From contig NZ_SADB01000016.1 of the NCBI RefSeq assembly GCF_009669305.1, positions 1 to 64,000 on the forward strand: 64,000 nt of DNA. Direction: 5' to 3'. Below are positions 61,486 to 64,000 of the stretch, in pieces. The notes beneath the pieces were generated by a model. It saw only the letters and a list, made by a program, of their open reading frames with translations, was not told the DNA's origin and made no database searches. The stretch's first letter is position 1. Every line of letters starts with the position of its first letter. Source of the DNA: Ancylomarina sp. 16SWW S1-10-2 (lineage in GTDB: Bacteria > Bacteroidota > Bacteroidia > Bacteroidales > Marinifilaceae). Position numbers and translations under genes: made by a program.

Positions 61486-64000
61486 CTAATTAATCAAAAC
61501 ATTCCTAATCTCAGAAAATTCATTTTCATTCAAACAAATATCCTTCCAATCAACTATATAAGTGGGAATCTCGATCCCATTATCTTTATAATATTTATCA
61601 AGTGCTACAACAAGTTTAGCCACAGCAACTCTATTATCATATTTTTTACTAACATCCTCATCTGAATCATATTCATCAATATTAGTCTCTAACATAAGGT
61701 GGACTAAGCCTATCCTTATATTATTTAATATCTCACTAGAAAGATATTCAAAATACTCTTTACTCACGATTGACAGTAGATCAATATATTTAGACAATCC
61801 TATTTCTGTTCTACATCTCAATTGTTCACTAGCTACTAAAACAAATTTCTGAACACTATCAGTATTTAGCTTTAACAATTCTATAACACCTCGAATAGAA
61901 TATATAACTTCATCATCTGTTTTAGAAAAAAGGTTTTCATAGATATTTGAATATATCATATCTTGTTTCTCAGGAAGTAAATTGTAGCAAGAAGCAAGTG
62001 CCTCATCATATAATATTCCATGCTTCTCAAATTCACCAATTATTCGTATCAATTCTTTCTTTTGAGAATCTCCTATCATATGATAATGCGGACCAAAAAT
62101 ATTTGAAAACAAAAATACAAGATTTATGAATCTATCTTTAAATTCTTTCGGAGTAGAACCAAATATTGAATGAGATTCCTTAATCAATAAATATTTTTTA
62201 TCTAAATCCCACCATTCTACTGATTTATCAATTACCTTATTAAGATCTTCACTACTCCAGGTATAATCTACACTATCTCTAGATGTTCCTATTATCTCTT
62301 TGATTACCTGGAATTGAAAACCAGAACCTCCAGTCATAGAAATACCTCCATTCGTTTTATTTGCCTGAATTGGGAAATCAGTATTTAGAATATATTTCCT
62401 TAATAATTCTTTTGGGTTTATGTCTTCTGGATGTGGAAGCGTTATAAATGAGAAGTATCGATAATTTGTATTTTTAGGGAAACTATTATTATCAGTTATT
62501 CTCCATAAAGCATCTCCAAGTTTTTTTGTTTGCTTATCGTCTAGCAAATTGCATCCCCATAGTTGAGTCAAGCACATTATACTTACTTGTCTCTCTCTGC
62601 TATCCTTTTCTGCTAATATTAATAACTCATCAACTACTTCACAATCAACTTGAACGATTTCGTATTTGGCAACATTTTTTTCATTAATATTTAAAAACTG
62701 AAATGGATGTTGATAATCATCATCAATGTTAGCATTTAGTTCAGCTAATATTGGAAATTCTAATAATTGAGGAATAATAGAATACTGTTCCTCCATGGAA
62801 AAGGATTGAATTAGTCGTCTTGTTAAATTACCAATACCTTTATACTTTTCTTTTATTTCCGAATTAAATACTTCTTTTAGAAACTGAATTAATTTGATTT
62901 TAACCTCATAACTACACTTAACACATAACATTGAGATTATTTCAGGTAAAATAGTTGATAATGAAATTGCAAAGTTGATGTTTCTGTATGTATCACCATT
63001 GTTTATTTCCTCTACAGATTTATTGAGTACAGTGAGATATTCTAATATTCTTTCATCAATACTATCTCTATTCATTAAAGTAACAGTTTTTTTACTATAT
63101 ACATAATCTACATGCTTATCATCTCCCATTCTTATAAAACTTGCAAAAGCCCAATATGGAGAATAATTTGCAACATGATAAATTGCTTTTTCTGCAGCAT
63201 CTTTCCCCATTGTTATATGAGGTAATTTATATGGTATTCCTACTTCTTCAACATATCTTAAATATGAATACGCATGAATAAGTGTTGTATTCTCTCCACT
63301 ATGATGTGTCGTAGATGTTGAATCAAACTTATATTTTTTTTCTGTAGATTTGATATTTGAGTCTTTTCCTAATCTAAGTTCAAATAATTTCAACTCATTC
63401 CATACATCGCACCCATATTTAATTAATTGATCCCATCTATCAGTATATATATTCTTATTCTTATCTATACTTTGAAAATCTCTATTAATTACAAAAACAG
63501 ATTCCCTAACAAAATGCAATAGTTGCATGATATATGCTTCTTGAGAAACGTCAGAATAATCAGATACTGTAGGCGATAAATTTAATCTACCTCTCACTGT
63601 CTTAAGAGAACGTTCAAGAATTTTTTCAGCAACAATAAGGTCACCAATTTCGGCTAACAAACCAGCCCTTTTTGCTTCTAAATATGGAGAAGATTCGTTT
63701 TCTTCCCATAATTCTAGTTCATCTCTAACTTGTTTTATATCTAAAGCAAATAAACTCTTAAGACACCTTTCATAATGATATCTAGCATAAAAACCGGGAT
63801 CTAAATCATATTCTAATTTTTCTAATCTATCTTTAATAAGTAACCATTCCTTATGGAATCCTTCCTCTCTATAGAAACGCAACATGGATAATTGAATTTC
63901 GAGCCATTGAAAACCAATAATATCCCAATCTAGATTATCATTTGATATAGGTGTAATTGAATTTTCGATTTTTAAATTTTGAGGGTAGGGATTATATTTA
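61486..64000 (-). CDS. Large helical-repeat protein, N-terminus outside the window
   Basis: The frame is open from the stop at 61486 to the right edge (838 codons, including 38 codons before the first Met at 63885), so the N-terminus is missing. The visible part is mostly helical. Near its start, FYARYHYERCLKSLFALDIKQV ... EAKRAGLLAEIGDLIVAEKILERSLKTVRGRL looks like TPR-type repeats (split for reading). The rest has no clear motif. Codon use is strongly AT-rich. Large proteins with a C-terminal TPR-like tail of this pattern occur behind N-terminal effector domains such as SIR2 in phage-defence systems, but the domain that would decide this lies outside. No family is assigned. Confidence 0.75.
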   Translation of the reverse strand, partial: KYNPYPQNLKIENSITPISNDNLDWDIIGFQWLEIQLSMLRFYREEGFHKEWLLIKDRLEKLEYDLDPGFYARYHYERCLKSLFALDIKQVRDELELWEENESSPYLEAKRAGLLAEIGDLIVAEKILERSLKTVRGRLNLSPTVSDYSDVSQEAYIMQLLHFVRESVFVINRDFQSIDKNKNIYTDRWDQLIKYGCDVWNELKLFELRLGKDSNIKSTEKKYKFDSTSTTHHSGENTTLIHAYSYLRYVEEVGIPYKLPHITMGKDAAEKAIYHVANYSPYWAFASFIRMGDDKHVDYVYSKKTVTLMNRDSIDERILEYLTVLNKSVEEINNGDTYRNINFAISLSTILPEIISMLCVKCSYEVKIKLIQFLKEVFNSEIKEKYKGIGNLTRRLIQSFSMEEQYSIIPQLLEFPILAELNANIDDDYQHPFQFLNINEKNVAKYEIVQVDCEVVDELLILAEKDSRERQVSIMCLTQLWGCNLLDDKQTKKLGDALWRITDNNSFPKNTNYRYFSFITLPHPEDINPKELLRKYILNTDFPIQANKTNGGISMTGGSGFQFQVIKEIIGTSRDSVDYTWSSEDLNKVIDKSVEWWDLDKKYLLIKESHSIFGSTPKEFKDRFINLVFLFSNIFGPHYHMIGDSQKKELIRIIGEFEKHGILYDEALASCYNLLPEKQDMIYSNIYENLFSKTDDEVIYSIRGVIELLKLNTDSVQKFVLVASEQLRCRTEIGLSKYIDLLSIVSKEYFEYLSSEILNNIRIGLVHLMLETNIDEYDSDEDVSKKYDNRVAVAKLVVALDKYYKDNGIEIPTYIVDWKDICLNENEFSEIRNVLIN

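Overview
The window comes from an AT-rich member of the Bacteroidota, most likely a marine or sediment Marinilabiliales/Marinifilaceae-type organism. The reasons are the gene families present (DUF4861, a Bacteroidota-type polyamine cluster, a TamA/TamB pair, NarL/NarX regulators, PepSY-like proteins), promoters of the form TTTG-N19/20-TAnnTTTG, few Shine-Dalgarno sequences, and four mechanosensitive channel genes, which suggest frequent osmotic shock. The lineage is inferred from gene content and was not tested by database search.

Region 1 (1-7744) is a uronate catabolic locus. A TRAP transporter (dctPQ, with dctM presumably beyond the left edge) imports acidic sugars. KduI, KduD, KDG kinase and KDPG aldolase carry unsaturated-uronate products to pyruvate and glyceraldehyde-3-phosphate. 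A DUF4861 lipoprotein accompanies them. A divergent LacI-type regulator sits next to CG-centred operator copies. Region 2 (7745-14411) holds a serine-tRNA 3' remnant with its terminator, a cold-shock protein with a long leader, the SbcCD nuclease pair and a small DUF2934 protein.

Region 3 (14598-23349) is an ion and osmotic homeostasis locus on the minus strand: a CNNM-like protein, a degenerate universal stress protein, two MscS-like channels and a 1671-residue fusion of an SLC12-type transporter with a long helical region and a C-terminal P-loop ATPase. The fusion is one of the most unusual items here. Region 4 (23622-35000) holds a lipase-like hydrolase and a glycerophosphodiesterase, pyruvate kinase, a CHASE-PAS hybrid histidine kinase coupled to a REC-kinase protein, MscL and an aldehyde dehydrogenase. 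Region 5 (35453-45280) has TamB/TamA, another MscS, and a deacylase/RimK/retropepsin triplet.

Region 6 (45281-56122) is polyamine-centred. Arginine decarboxylase, agmatinase and a deoxyhypusine-synthase-like enzyme form an overlapping operon behind a ~400-nt leader that ends in a terminator hairpin. Next come a small protein, a two-component system, a 41-codon basic ORF, an ECF sigma factor and a second unit: a highly diverged deoxyhypusine-synthase paralogue, a GNAT-nitrilase fusion with Ser at the expected catalytic Cys, and a secreted PepSY-like protein. The second unit is the best candidate for an undescribed pathway. Region 7 (56481-64000) has a tandem ABC ATPase, an ATP-grasp protein, a secreted unknown protein, a REP-associated transposase with REP-like hairpins on both sides, and a large truncated helical-repeat protein at the right edge.
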